56,451 nucleotides of DNA, from positions 1 to 56,451 of the forward strand of contig ONPG01000015.1 in NCBI GenBank assembly GCA_900319645.1. Direction: 5' to 3'. Source of the DNA: an uncultured Bacteroidales bacterium (GTDB lineage: Bacteria; Bacteroidota; Bacteroidia; Bacteroidales; Paludibacteraceae). Within the stretch, counting starts at the first letter, position 1. Each line of letters opens with the position of its first letter. The notes under the pieces were generated by a model that was not told the DNA's origin, searched no databases, and worked only from the letters and a program-made list of their open reading frames with translations. This document shows positions 42,727 through 49,991 of this stretch, piece by piece. Position numbers and translations under genes: made by a program.

Positions 42727-43914
42727 ATGCAAAACTTTGATTATCAGACACCGACACGCCTTATTTTTGGTGAAGGCGTAGTAGAGAAACTGCAGAAAGT
42801 GATGAGCAGTTTCGGCAAGAAAATACTCCTGACTTACGGAGGAGGCAGTATTAAGAAAATTCCTGCTTTCAGAGGTAAAGCAGGCAGCCTTTATGATTAT
42901 GTCCGCGAGACGCTGAAGGATTTTGAGGTAGTGGAACTGAGCGGTATTCAGCCGAATCCGAAATATGATCCTTCGGTATTGGAAGGTGTGCGGTTATGCA
43001 AGGAACATAAGATAGATGTGATCCTTTCGGTCGGCGGCGGAAGTGTGTTGGATTGCTCGAAAGCGATTGCTGCGGGCGCTTGTTATGAAGGCGATCCGTG
43101 GGATCTGATTTCGTACAAAGTGAAAGCGCAGGCAGCTCTGCCGATAGTGGATATTATCACGTTGGCGGCTACGGGAAGTGAGTACGACTGCGGCGGAGTG
43201 ATTTCCAGAACGGAGACGAATGACAAGATCGGTTATTTGGATCGGCACTTGTTCCCTGCCGTTTCGTTCCTGGACCCGACTTACACGTTCTCGGTTAGCA
43301 AGAAACAGACTGCGGCGGGCATTGCGGATGCGATGAACCACACTATGGAGCAGTATTTTGTGGAGGACGCGACGCTGCTGAATGACGGTTTCTGCGAGTC
43401 GATGTTGCGAAGTCTTATGACGAACGGACGTAAGTGTATTGAGAACCCGGAGGATTACAAAGCCCGTGCAGAGATGATGCTCGCTTGTACGTATGGCTGT
43501 AACGGTATTTTGGCTTTGGGTAATAGCGAGAGCGGATGGCCTTGTCACGGAATTGAGCACGCTTTGAGCGCTTATTACGATATTACGCACGGCGAAGGAT
43601 TGGCGATTATTACGCCGAGGTGGATGAAGCATATTCTGAACGAGCGCACTTTGCCGCGGTTCGTTAAGTACGGCGTGAATGTGTTCGGTATTGACGCTTC
43701 GCTGGACGAGTGGACGATTGCGAACAAGGCGATTGAGGCGACATATGCTTTCTTTGAGTCGATCGGCATTCCGATGCACCTGCGCGAAGTGGGAATTGAC
43801 GACAGCCGCCTCGACGAAATGGCACATCATATCGCTGTGAATGAGGGACTTGAGAATGCTTATGCGGCTCTGACCGAGAAGGACATCAAAGAGATTTTGG
43901 TGGCAAGTTTGTAA
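42727..43914 (+). CDS. Iron-containing alcohol dehydrogenase (BDH/YqhD type)
   Basis: The 395-aa cytosolic oxidoreductase reduces aldehydes with NAD(P)H, as in fermentative butanol dehydrogenases. Visible are the cofactor site GGGSVLDCSK (about residues 99-108), AATGSEYDCGG, the metal-ligand region IADAMNHTMEQYF (Asp, His), and CHGIEHALSAYYDITHGEGLAI (two further His). Length is standard. It is followed 1 nt later by an ABM lipoprotein gene and then a flavodoxin-like gene, so a three-gene redox operon is likely. Confidence 0.93.
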   Translation: MQNFDYQTPTRLIFGEGVVEKLQKVMSSFGKKILLTYGGGSIKKIPAFRGKAGSLYDYVRETLKDFEVVELSGIQPNPKYDPSVLEGVRLCKEHKIDVILSVGGGSVLDCSKAIAAGACYEGDPWDLISYKVKAQAALPIVDIITLAATGSEYDCGGVISRTETNDKIGYLDRHLFPAVSFLDPTYTFSVSKKQTAAGIADAMNHTMEQYFVEDATLLNDGFCESMLRSLMTNGRKCIENPEDYKARAEMMLACTYGCNGILALGNSESGWPCHGIEHALSAYYDITHGEGLAIITPRWMKHILNERTLPRFVKYGVNVFGIDASLDEWTIANKAIEATYAFFESIGIPMHLREVGIDDSRLDEMAHHIAVNEGLENAYAALTEKDIKEILVASL

Positions 43915-43915
43915 A

Positions 43916-44335
43916 ATGAGAAAGTTTTTAATCTTTGCCTTTGCGGCGGTTATGTTGGCGGCGTGCAAAAATCCTATAAAAGTACAAAGTGACCAAGTAC
44001 AAAGTACAAAGGCGATGTTGGTTCGCATCGCGGAGATCGAAGTGAATGAGGGATATTTGGAGGAGTATCTCGCGGCGGCACATAATGTGGGCACGAAGTC
44101 TGTGGAGGTGGAGCCGGGTGTGATTTGTATCTTCCCGATGCAGGTTAAGGACTCGCCGAACACCATCCGCATCTTGGAGATTTACCGCAATGAGGAGGCT
44201 TATCAGGCACATTTGCAGACACCGCATTTCCTGGAATACAAACAAGGCACGCTGCACATGGTTAAGTCGCTTCAACTGGTGGCTATGGAGCCGCTGGCAC
44301 CGGAGGCTATGCCGCTGATTTTTAAGAAATATTAA
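43916..44335 (+). CDS. ABM-domain (quinol monooxygenase-like) lipoprotein
   Basis: The 139-aa protein has a signal with lipobox LAAC (Cys17) and an antibiotic-biosynthesis-monooxygenase fold: MLVRIAEIEVNEGYLEEYLAAA, EVEPGVICIFP, ILEIYRNEEAYQAHLQTPHF. It is an envelope-anchored member of the family that oxidises quinol-type substrates without cofactor. Just after the lipobox, KVQSDQVQSTK is an in-frame repeat also seen in the secreted flavodoxin gene. It is coupled to the upstream dehydrogenase gene. Confidence 0.8.
   Translation: MRKFLIFAFAAVMLAACKNPIKVQSDQVQSTKAMLVRIAEIEVNEGYLEEYLAAAHNVGTKSVEVEPGVICIFPMQVKDSPNTIRILEIYRNEEAYQAHLQTPHFLEYKQGTLHMVKSLQLVAMEPLAPEAMPLIFKKY
43979..44012 (+). repeat. 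In-frame TACAAAGT repeat in the ABM gene
   Basis: GTACAAAGTGACCAAGTACA followed by AAGTACAAAGG encodes VQSDQVQSTK. The counterpart at 38388-38413 in the flavodoxin gene encodes VQSDDVQSTK in the same frame and differs at two bases in the core. Confidence 0.85.
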
Positions 44336-44353
44336 CATCAAACAGAATACATT

Positions 44354-44869
44354 ATGAACGTATTGATTCTTCAGGCTTCGCCGAGAGCCCATGGTAACAC
44401 CGCTTGGATGGCGAAGGAGTACAAGAACGCAGCCGAGGCTGCTGGTCATAACGTGACGCTCGTCAATGTGGCGCACAAACATATCGCAGGCTGTCTGGCG
44501 TGCGAGTACTGCCACGGGAAAGGCAACGGCGCATGCATCCAGAAAGACGACATGCAGGAACTCTATCCGCTGATGGCAGAGGCGGAAGTGCTGGTTTTGG
44601 CTGCTCCGATCTATTATTTCACGCTCTGCGCGCAGATCCAGGCGCCTATTCAGCGAATGTACTGCGTTAACGCGCCGGCTAAAGTGAAGAAAATGGCGTT
44701 GCTCTGTTCATCTTATTCGCCGGGTGTCTATGATGGCGCGACGGCTGAGTTCCGCGACATCTGCAACTACTGGCATGCCGAGAATATGGGCGTTGTAACC
44801 GCCAAAATCGACGAGCAGAAAACCGAGGCTACGAAGCAAAAGATCGTTGAGTTGGTAGCGAAACTGTAA
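44354..44869 (+). CDS. Flavodoxin-like NADPH-dependent FMN reductase
   Basis: The 171-aa cytosolic protein has the FMN loop VLILQASPRAHGNT, a cysteine cluster CLACEYCHGKGNGAC (as in Fe-S flavoproteins or disulfide-forming WrbA-like reductases), and APIYYFTLCAQIQAPIQR. It likely transfers electrons from NAD(P)H to quinones or other acceptors. A relic with the same C-terminus lies at 47521-47622. It ends with a strong terminator. Confidence 0.85.
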   Translation: MNVLILQASPRAHGNTAWMAKEYKNAAEAAGHNVTLVNVAHKHIAGCLACEYCHGKGNGACIQKDDMQELYPLMAEAEVLVLAAPIYYFTLCAQIQAPIQRMYCVNAPAKVKKMALLCSSYSPGVYDGATAEFRDICNYWHAENMGVVTAKIDEQKTEATKQKIVELVAKL

Positions 44870-44881
44870 GAGAAATCATTA

Positions 44882-44911
44882 AAATCTGCATTCCAAGTGC
44901 AGATTTTTTTG
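44882..44911 (+). terminator. Intrinsic terminator fused to the next promoter
   Basis: AAATCTGCA (44882-44890) pairs with TGCAGATTT (44898-44906) and runs into a T-tract. The end of the T-tract plus G forms the -33 TTTG (44908-44911) of the MBOAT promoter. Confidence 0.9.
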
Positions 44912-44939
44912 TATAACTCAAAAAAAAGTAGTACCTTTG
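44908..44939 (+). promoter_or_regulatory. Promoter of the MBOAT operon
   Basis: TTTG (44908-44911), 20-nt spacer, TACCTTTG (44932-44939). Confidence 0.85.
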
Positions 44940-44947
44940 CAGCAGTT

Positions 44948-45024
44948 TTTAATCGAGTGCTACTAAGCACGAGAAAAACGGCTAAATTAGCCGAAAGTTG
45001 CAAAGGTTTTTACTTTGTGCAACT
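44948..45024 (+). promoter_or_regulatory. Leader with three hairpins before MBOAT
   Basis: GTGCTactaAGCAC, CGGCTaaattAGCCG, and AGTTGCA...TGCAACT (44996-45024, also with AAAG/CTTT) lie in order between promoter and start codon. The last is copied exactly at 47736-47764 before fic. Confidence 0.6.
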
Positions 45025-45048
45025 ACCATAGGTAAATCACGATTATTT

Positions 45049-46587
45049 ATGCTATTTAATAGTTTAGAATTTGCATTTTTTCTGCCAATAGTGTTTCTGC
45101 TCTATTGGTTTTTAACGCCTTCCGGTGCAAACGGTCCGCGGTATTCGCTTTTCCATTATTGGCGGGTCAGCGAACAGAGGGCCTTGAATATTCAAAACGC
45201 TTTTGTTCTTATCGCCAGTTACGTTTTTTACGGCCGGTGGGACTGGAGGTTTCTATTGCTCATCGCGTTCACGAGTTTCTGTTCATGGGGAAGCGGGCTA
45301 TTAATTGGAAACGCTTCCTCGCAAAACAACGCTAAGTTCTGGATGATAGCCAACTTAGTTTTGAATCTCGGCATTCTGGCGGTATTCAAGTATTACGATT
45401 TCTTTGTTCGCGAGTTCGGACAACTATTCGGCATCAGCACAGATAGTTTACTGTTGCGTATTATTCTGCCTGTGGGTATTTCATTCTACACGTTTCAGGC
45501 ACTATCTTATTCCATTGATGTCTATCGCCAAAAGATAGAGCCGACCAAGAATATTGTTGCGTTCTTTGCGTTTATCTCTTTCTTTCCGCAACTGGTTGCA
45601 GGTCCTATTGAGCGCGCAACCAATCTTCTGCCGCAGTTCCTCAACAAGCGCACCTTTTCGTATAACCAAGCCGTGGACGGAATGCGCCAGATCTTGTGGG
45701 GTTTGTTCAAAAAGATTGTTATTGCCGATAACTGCGCTACTTACGTAGATCAAGTTTGGTCCACTTATGACAGCCAAAGCGGCTCGACACTTTTGCTGGC
45801 GGCTGTGTTTTTTACGTTCCAGATCTACGGCGATTTTTCGGGCTATTCGGACATCGCCATCGGAACCGCTAAGTTGTTTGGAATCAAGCTCATGCGCAAC
45901 TTCAACAATCCATATTTCTCGCGTGACATAGCGGAGTTCTGGCGTCGTTGGCACATTTCCCTGACTACGTGGTTTCGCGATTATGTTTATATTCCGTTAG
46001 GCGGTTCGCGTCCCGAAATCCCGGCTGGTATCAAACATCCGGATCAGTACAAGAAATGGATTATTGTGCGGAATACCTTTGTTATTTTCCTTCTTTCCGG
46101 TTTTTGGCATGGCGCCAATTGGACTTTTATCGTCTGGGGTGCGTATCATGCCATCTTATTTCTTCCGCTCATTCTGCTTGGTCAAAACCGCAAATACACC
46201 AATCAGGTCGCAGAAGGACGTTTATTGCCCACATGGAAAGAATGCGGACAAATACTACTGACATTTATGCTCGCTGTATTTGGCTGGATTATTTTCAGAG
46301 CGGAAACAATCGGTCAAACTTGGGATATTATGACGCATATTTTTAGCGGCTCTTTGTTTTCCGCGGCGTGGCTAAAAGATGACCTGTTCAATATTACGCT
46401 ATTTTCAAGTTTGGCGATATTGCTGTTTGTTGAGTGGTGTAACAGAAACGAAGCACATGCCTTTGCTGTACTGCCAAGAAATAAATTCCTGAGAGTAAGC
46501 ATTTATCTCATTATTACTTGTTTGTGCTTGTTTAACATATATGCCTTAAAAACGGTATCACACCCATTTATTTATTTCCAGTTCTAA
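45049..46587 (+). CDS. MBOAT O-acyltransferase (AlgI/DltB-like)
   Basis: The 512-aa polytopic membrane protein moves acyl groups across the inner membrane onto envelope polymers. It has the MBOAT features FFPQLVAGPIERATNLLPQF, a DFSGYSDIAIG segment and the catalytic-histidine motif GFWHGANWTFIVWGAYHA near residue 350. The start at 45049 (MLFNSLEF) is where family members start. The SGNH-like partner follows after 3 nt. The gene pair is flanked by direct copies of a flavodoxin 3' end, terminator and leader, as if inserted. Confidence 0.92.
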   Translation: MLFNSLEFAFFLPIVFLLYWFLTPSGANGPRYSLFHYWRVSEQRALNIQNAFVLIASYVFYGRWDWRFLLLIAFTSFCSWGSGLLIGNASSQNNAKFWMIANLVLNLGILAVFKYYDFFVREFGQLFGISTDSLLLRIILPVGISFYTFQALSYSIDVYRQKIEPTKNIVAFFAFISFFPQLVAGPIERATNLLPQFLNKRTFSYNQAVDGMRQILWGLFKKIVIADNCATYVDQVWSTYDSQSGSTLLLAAVFFTFQIYGDFSGYSDIAIGTAKLFGIKLMRNFNNPYFSRDIAEFWRRWHISLTTWFRDYVYIPLGGSRPEIPAGIKHPDQYKKWIIVRNTFVIFLLSGFWHGANWTFIVWGAYHAILFLPLILLGQNRKYTNQVAEGRLLPTWKECGQILLTFMLAVFGWIIFRAETIGQTWDIMTHIFSGSLFSAAWLKDDLFNITLFSSLAILLFVEWCNRNEAHAFAVLPRNKFLRVSIYLIITCLCLFNIYALKTVSHPFIYFQF

Positions 46588-46590
46588 GTT

Positions 46591-47520
46591 ATGAAACGAT
46601 TTTTACAAAAAATAATCGAATATAGCCTGTATTTATTAGGTGTGGTGATCGTTATTTTCTTTCTGATATATGATCCGTATTCCAGATCTTCTCACGAAGT
46701 GAACGTTCGGCTTGCTTCGGAAAGGCTCAACGCGATAGATGAGCAAAAAATGATGATTATTGGAGGTAGCGGCTGTCAGTTTGGATTCAATTCGCAACTG
46801 TTACATGATCATTACGGACTTCCGATAGTAAACACGGCAACTCATGCCTGCATAGGACTTCAGATGCAAATCAATTTGTATAAAAGTTTTATTCGTCCGG
46901 GAGATATTGTGCTGCTTATACCGGAATACGAACAGTATTTTTCGTCTGAGTTATACAATGGATGTTTGGACGAAAGCCTGCTTCGTATTCTATTGAGCAA
47001 CTATCCGAAAGGACTGACTAAGCTAACATTAGCACAATGGAAAACAACTATTCCATGGATTCCGCAGTATATTACCAAAGCTATGACTCATCGGTCCATC
47101 GGGTCATACGACCCTTATTCCGCAACTGGGATCAATGAGTATGGAGATGTAACGAATTGGGAATATAAAAAGGCGGTTTATCAGGAGCACCCGGAAACCT
47201 CTTTGTTTCCGATATATGTTAACATGGAAGCATTGGAATTTCTGGCAAATTTCAAGACCTATTGCGAAGAGCAAAATGCAAAATTATTTCTTTTTCCGCC
47301 GACGATTGCCATGTCAAAAGCCATGCCGAATACCGGTTTTTGCACAAATTTAGAGCAGGCACTAATCAATAATAATACTCCTTATTGTGTGTCTCCTCAG
47401 CGGTATTTTTTGCCCGACAGTATGTTTTTTGACACCTATTATCACATGGTTAAGAACGGAGCTGAATGCCGTACGAATATGATCATACACGATTTAGACA
47501 GCTTGTTGACACAGCAGTAA
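46591..47520 (+). CDS. SGNH/AlgJ-like partner of MBOAT
   Basis: The 309-aa protein has one N-terminal TM (about residues 10-28) and a periplasmic domain with MMIIGGSGCQFGFNS as the block-I serine motif and YYHMVKNGAECRT as the likely His-bearing final block. This is the usual partner that takes the acyl group from MBOAT and transfers it to a glycan. Its stop at 47518 is immediately followed by the flavodoxin relic. Confidence 0.7.
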   Translation: MKRFLQKIIEYSLYLLGVVIVIFFLIYDPYSRSSHEVNVRLASERLNAIDEQKMMIIGGSGCQFGFNSQLLHDHYGLPIVNTATHACIGLQMQINLYKSFIRPGDIVLLIPEYEQYFSSELYNGCLDESLLRILLSNYPKGLTKLTLAQWKTTIPWIPQYITKAMTHRSIGSYDPYSATGINEYGDVTNWEYKKAVYQEHPETSLFPIYVNMEALEFLANFKTYCEEQNAKLFLFPPTIAMSKAMPNTGFCTNLEQALINNNTPYCVSPQRYFLPDSMFFDTYYHMVKNGAECRTNMIIHDLDSLLTQQ

Positions 47521-47622
47521 CTATTGGCAGGCAGAGGATATGGGCGTTGTAACCGCCAAAATCGACGAGCAAAAGACAGACGCTACGAAACAGAAAATCG
47601 TGGATTTAGTAGTGAAACTGTA
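47521..47622 (+). pseudogene. 3' relic of a flavodoxin-like gene
   Basis: The translated relic reads YWQAEDMGVVTAKIDEQKTD and on to a KL stop, nearly the same as the last 33 residues of the gene at 44354-44869. The relic's 5' end coincides with the stop of the preceding gene. The following terminator is also duplicated. Confidence 0.85.
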
Positions 47623-47635
47623 AGCGAAATCATTA

Positions 47636-47693
47636 AAATCTGCATTCCAAGTGCAGATTTTTTTGTATATATCAATTATTTTTCGTAACTTTG
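47636..47693 (+). promoter_or_regulatory. Terminator fused to fic promoter
   Basis: AAATCTGCA (47636-47644) with TGCAGATTT (47652-47660), T-tract, -33 TTTG (47662-47665), 20-nt spacer, TAACTTTG (47686-47693). It is a diverged copy of 44882-44939. Confidence 0.85.
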
Positions 47694-47735
47694 CAGCCGA
47701 AAAATGCAATTAATCGTGCCCTTTAGGGCTAAGAA

Positions 47736-47764
47736 AGTTGCAAAGGTTTTTACTTTGTGCAACT
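47736..47764 (+). promoter_or_regulatory. Conserved leader hairpin before fic
   Basis: AGTTGCA...TGCAACT, identical over 29 nt to 44996-45024. Confidence 0.7.
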
Positions 47765-47776
47765 GCCCAATTGGAA

Positions 47777-48550
47777 ATGGAACCGTTACAGATCATACAT
47801 AGTGAGTTATTTGCCGACTACCAAGCGCAGCAGCTAATAACGATTGAGAAGCGTGTCAAAAGACTTGCTTCCAAACCGCTCACGCCGCAGAACTTCCGGT
47901 TCTACTTGCTCAGTTCGTCTTGTAACTCCAGCCTTATTGAAGGCTCGTCCATGACGGAAGATGATTATTTGAAACTCAAAGAAGCCAAGATCATCAGCCG
48001 CGATGTACAAGAGATAGACGATATGATTGCTGCTTATGAGTTTGCCTCAAAGAACGCAATTCGGACGGACACTTTTTTGGAGGCGCACAGGCTTATTTCT
48101 AATTGTTCCGGCATAGCGGACAAGTATAAAGGTGCGTATAGGGACATGCCGGTGGGTGTTTTCGGCGGCGGAGTGAAAGTCTATACCGGCGCTTCACCGG
48201 AGATAGTAGCCGAGGAAATGACTAAACTCATGCACGATATAGATGTGCTTGTGAATCAGGATTTATCGTACGACGAGGTTTTCTATTATGCTGCTATGAT
48301 TCATCTTGTGTGCGTGAGCATTCATCCTTTTGCCGATGGTAATGGTCGTACTTCGCGTTTGTTAGAGAAATGGTTCCTTGCTCAGAAACTCGGACAGGTC
48401 GCGTGGGCTATTCCCTCCGAGAAACTCTATTTTAAACGCAAAAAATCCTATTACGAGAACTTGCATTTTCGGGATAACTACAATGCTATCGATTACAGCC
48501 GTTCAATTCCTTTCCTCTGCATGTTACCGATGGCTTTGAACATAAAATAA
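47777..48550 (+). CDS. Fic-domain protein (AMPylase), class II
   Basis: The 257-aa protein has the Fic motif HPFADGNGRTSRLLEKWFL near residue 182, with the catalytic His and phosphate-anchor residues, and an N-terminal inhibitory helix SSLIEG of the (S/T)xxxE(G/N) type. It would transfer AMP (or another nucleotide) to a target protein; the inhibitory helix implies self-control. The start at 47777 follows the leader hairpin. Confidence 0.88.
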   Translation: MEPLQIIHSELFADYQAQQLITIEKRVKRLASKPLTPQNFRFYLLSSSCNSSLIEGSSMTEDDYLKLKEAKIISRDVQEIDDMIAAYEFASKNAIRTDTFLEAHRLISNCSGIADKYKGAYRDMPVGVFGGGVKVYTGASPEIVAEEMTKLMHDIDVLVNQDLSYDEVFYYAAMIHLVCVSIHPFADGNGRTSRLLEKWFLAQKLGQVAWAIPSEKLYFKRKKSYYENLHFRDNYNAIDYSRSIPFLCMLPMALNIK

Positions 48551-48628
48551 ATACACGTCCGAAAAAGCGACCATTCTCATTCCGTATAATTGTGGAATCT
48601 GTTATTAATCACAAACTTGTTTTATTGT

Positions 48629-49396
48629 ATGATCATTCAGTTAATTTCATTTCCGTGGTATGAGGGGAATCTTTCTGCACAGGAAGAAAATTTACGCATA
48701 AAAACCATATGCGATTTCCTAAATGACACAAGTGCGGACTTTGTTATGTTTAGCGAGCATGTAATCGGAAATATAAACTCATTAGATATCATCAATAAAA
48801 GCGTGCAGGACAAAGGAATTTGTTCTCTTTTTGAAATAAATGATAGATCGCGAATAGGTTTGGCAAGAAACAGACTTTTCTTATTGAAAGATAACAATAT
48901 TATAAATCTTCAAACCAGACAAGTTTTCTCCGAAGCAGAAGATGCGGACGAAGAACGGGTCGAGAGATTAATTGAAGAATTAGAGTACCATCGGCATTTT
49001 GAGATAAATAAGAAAAAGTTCTTGATCCTGCAATGCGGAGAAAATAACATATTGAAAAGTATTAGAGGAACGCAAGAAGCAGAGTTTAGGCTTCAAAATC
49101 GTCCGGATCTAAAGAAAAGATTTCAAAACGTGATAGAAAACGCAGATGTAGTTCTTAATCCCGTTCATACAAGATGGGGAAGATATGGAGATTTCTTATG
49201 CCGTATAAGAACATTCAGCAAAAAGAAACGGTATTGTTTCTCTTGTTCGCAGATTGAAGAATATCAGTTAGAAAGAGCCAAAGTCAATCCTGCAAAAAAC
49301 ACCACACAGATAGCCATGTGCAGCAAGAAACTTGTTGCTCCTATTCTCTCTATAGACAAAAATGGTTGTTTAATACAATCTTATGATATTAGATAA
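48629..49396 (+). CDS. Nitrilase-superfamily-like protein (tentative)
   Basis: The 255-aa protein resembles the nitrilase fold: SADFVMFSEHVIG (Glu), FEINKKKFLILQCGENN (possible catalytic Cys) and NADVVLNPVHTRWGRYG, typical of a strand after the Cys. The catalytic Lys cannot be placed with certainty. It lacks the conserved RFP-type context, so the family call is weak. It is located between fic and a small secreted protein. Confidence 0.4.
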   Translation: MIIQLISFPWYEGNLSAQEENLRIKTICDFLNDTSADFVMFSEHVIGNINSLDIINKSVQDKGICSLFEINDRSRIGLARNRLFLLKDNNIINLQTRQVFSEAEDADEERVERLIEELEYHRHFEINKKKFLILQCGENNILKSIRGTQEAEFRLQNRPDLKKRFQNVIENADVVLNPVHTRWGRYGDFLCRIRTFSKKKRYCFSCSQIEEYQLERAKVNPAKNTTQIAMCSKKLVAPILSIDKNGCLIQSYDIR

Positions 49397-49597
49397 ATGA
49401 AACGCTTTTTCTCCATATTAATTTGTTCATTTTTTGTTACTTTCGCAGTCGCTTCTGATGTCAAGATAGACAAAGAAAACTGCACGATTACCAAAGACGG
49501 CAAGATCTACAATTTGTACGGAAAGGTAAAGATTGTGGATTCGTTTGAGGATATAAAAATCAAGATAGTTGATGCTTTCGAAGGAGTAAAGAAATAA
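49397..49597 (+). CDS. Small secreted protein with VDSFED/VDAFEG repeats
   Basis: The 66-aa protein has a signal peptide (MKRFFSILICSFFVTFAVAS) and a mature part GKVKIVDSFEDIKIKIVDAF, with two copies of (K)IVDxFEx. It resembles the opening of VDSFPD-repeat (septoil-knot-type) proteins but stops after two repeats. It starts right after the upstream stop. The function is unknown. Confidence 0.55.
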   Translation: MKRFFSILICSFFVTFAVASDVKIDKENCTITKDGKIYNLYGKVKIVDSFEDIKIKIVDAFEGVKK

Positions 49598-49646
49598 GTA
49601 TCCGCTATTCGGTTCAATACTTTCATTGAGAGGGGGTAATGCCTTA

Positions 49647-49798
49647 TTCTTAACAATCGTATACCTTTCAACTACCTTATAAAAACCTGCCAAACAGCAT
49701 ATCTCGCGCCACTCTCGCGCCACAATTAGGGGAATGTGGATATAACGTGCAAATCTTAATAATCGTCACTTTCTCCCCTTACCTGCCGCGTACGAGAC
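49647..49798 (-). repeat. Dispersed element 'GTTGAAAGGTATAC', copy 3
   Basis: On the minus strand this reads from GTCTCGTACGCGGCAGGTAA to GTTGAAAGGTATACGATTGT. It is the full-length counterpart of 38593-38746. Confidence 0.85.
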
Positions 49799-49865
49799 AC
49801 ATACGGGAAAGATACCCGACGATAGACCAACAGGATTTCGACGAGATACCGTAACCTAATCTTAA

Positions 49866-49894
49866 AAATCGTACATTTCTTGTGCGATTTTTTT
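49866..49894 (+). terminator. Intrinsic terminator
   Basis: AAATCGTAC (49866-49874) pairs with GTGCGATTT (49882-49890), followed by T's. It lies before the CMD-cupin promoter. Confidence 0.75.
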
Positions 49895-49909
49895 CATTTC
49901 TGCGAAAAT

Positions 49910-49964
49910 GGTAGATATTTAGCGAATTTATGTTTGTGTATATCAAGAAAATGTAGTACCTTTG
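49910..49964 (+). promoter_or_regulatory. Extended promoter of the CMD-cupin gene
   Basis: Upstream block GGTAGATATTTAGCGAATTT (49910-49929), TTTG (49933-49936), 20 nt, TACCTTTG (49957-49964). Confidence 0.85.
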
Positions 49965-49991
49965 CAGCAGATTTCTGATAAGAGAGAAAAT

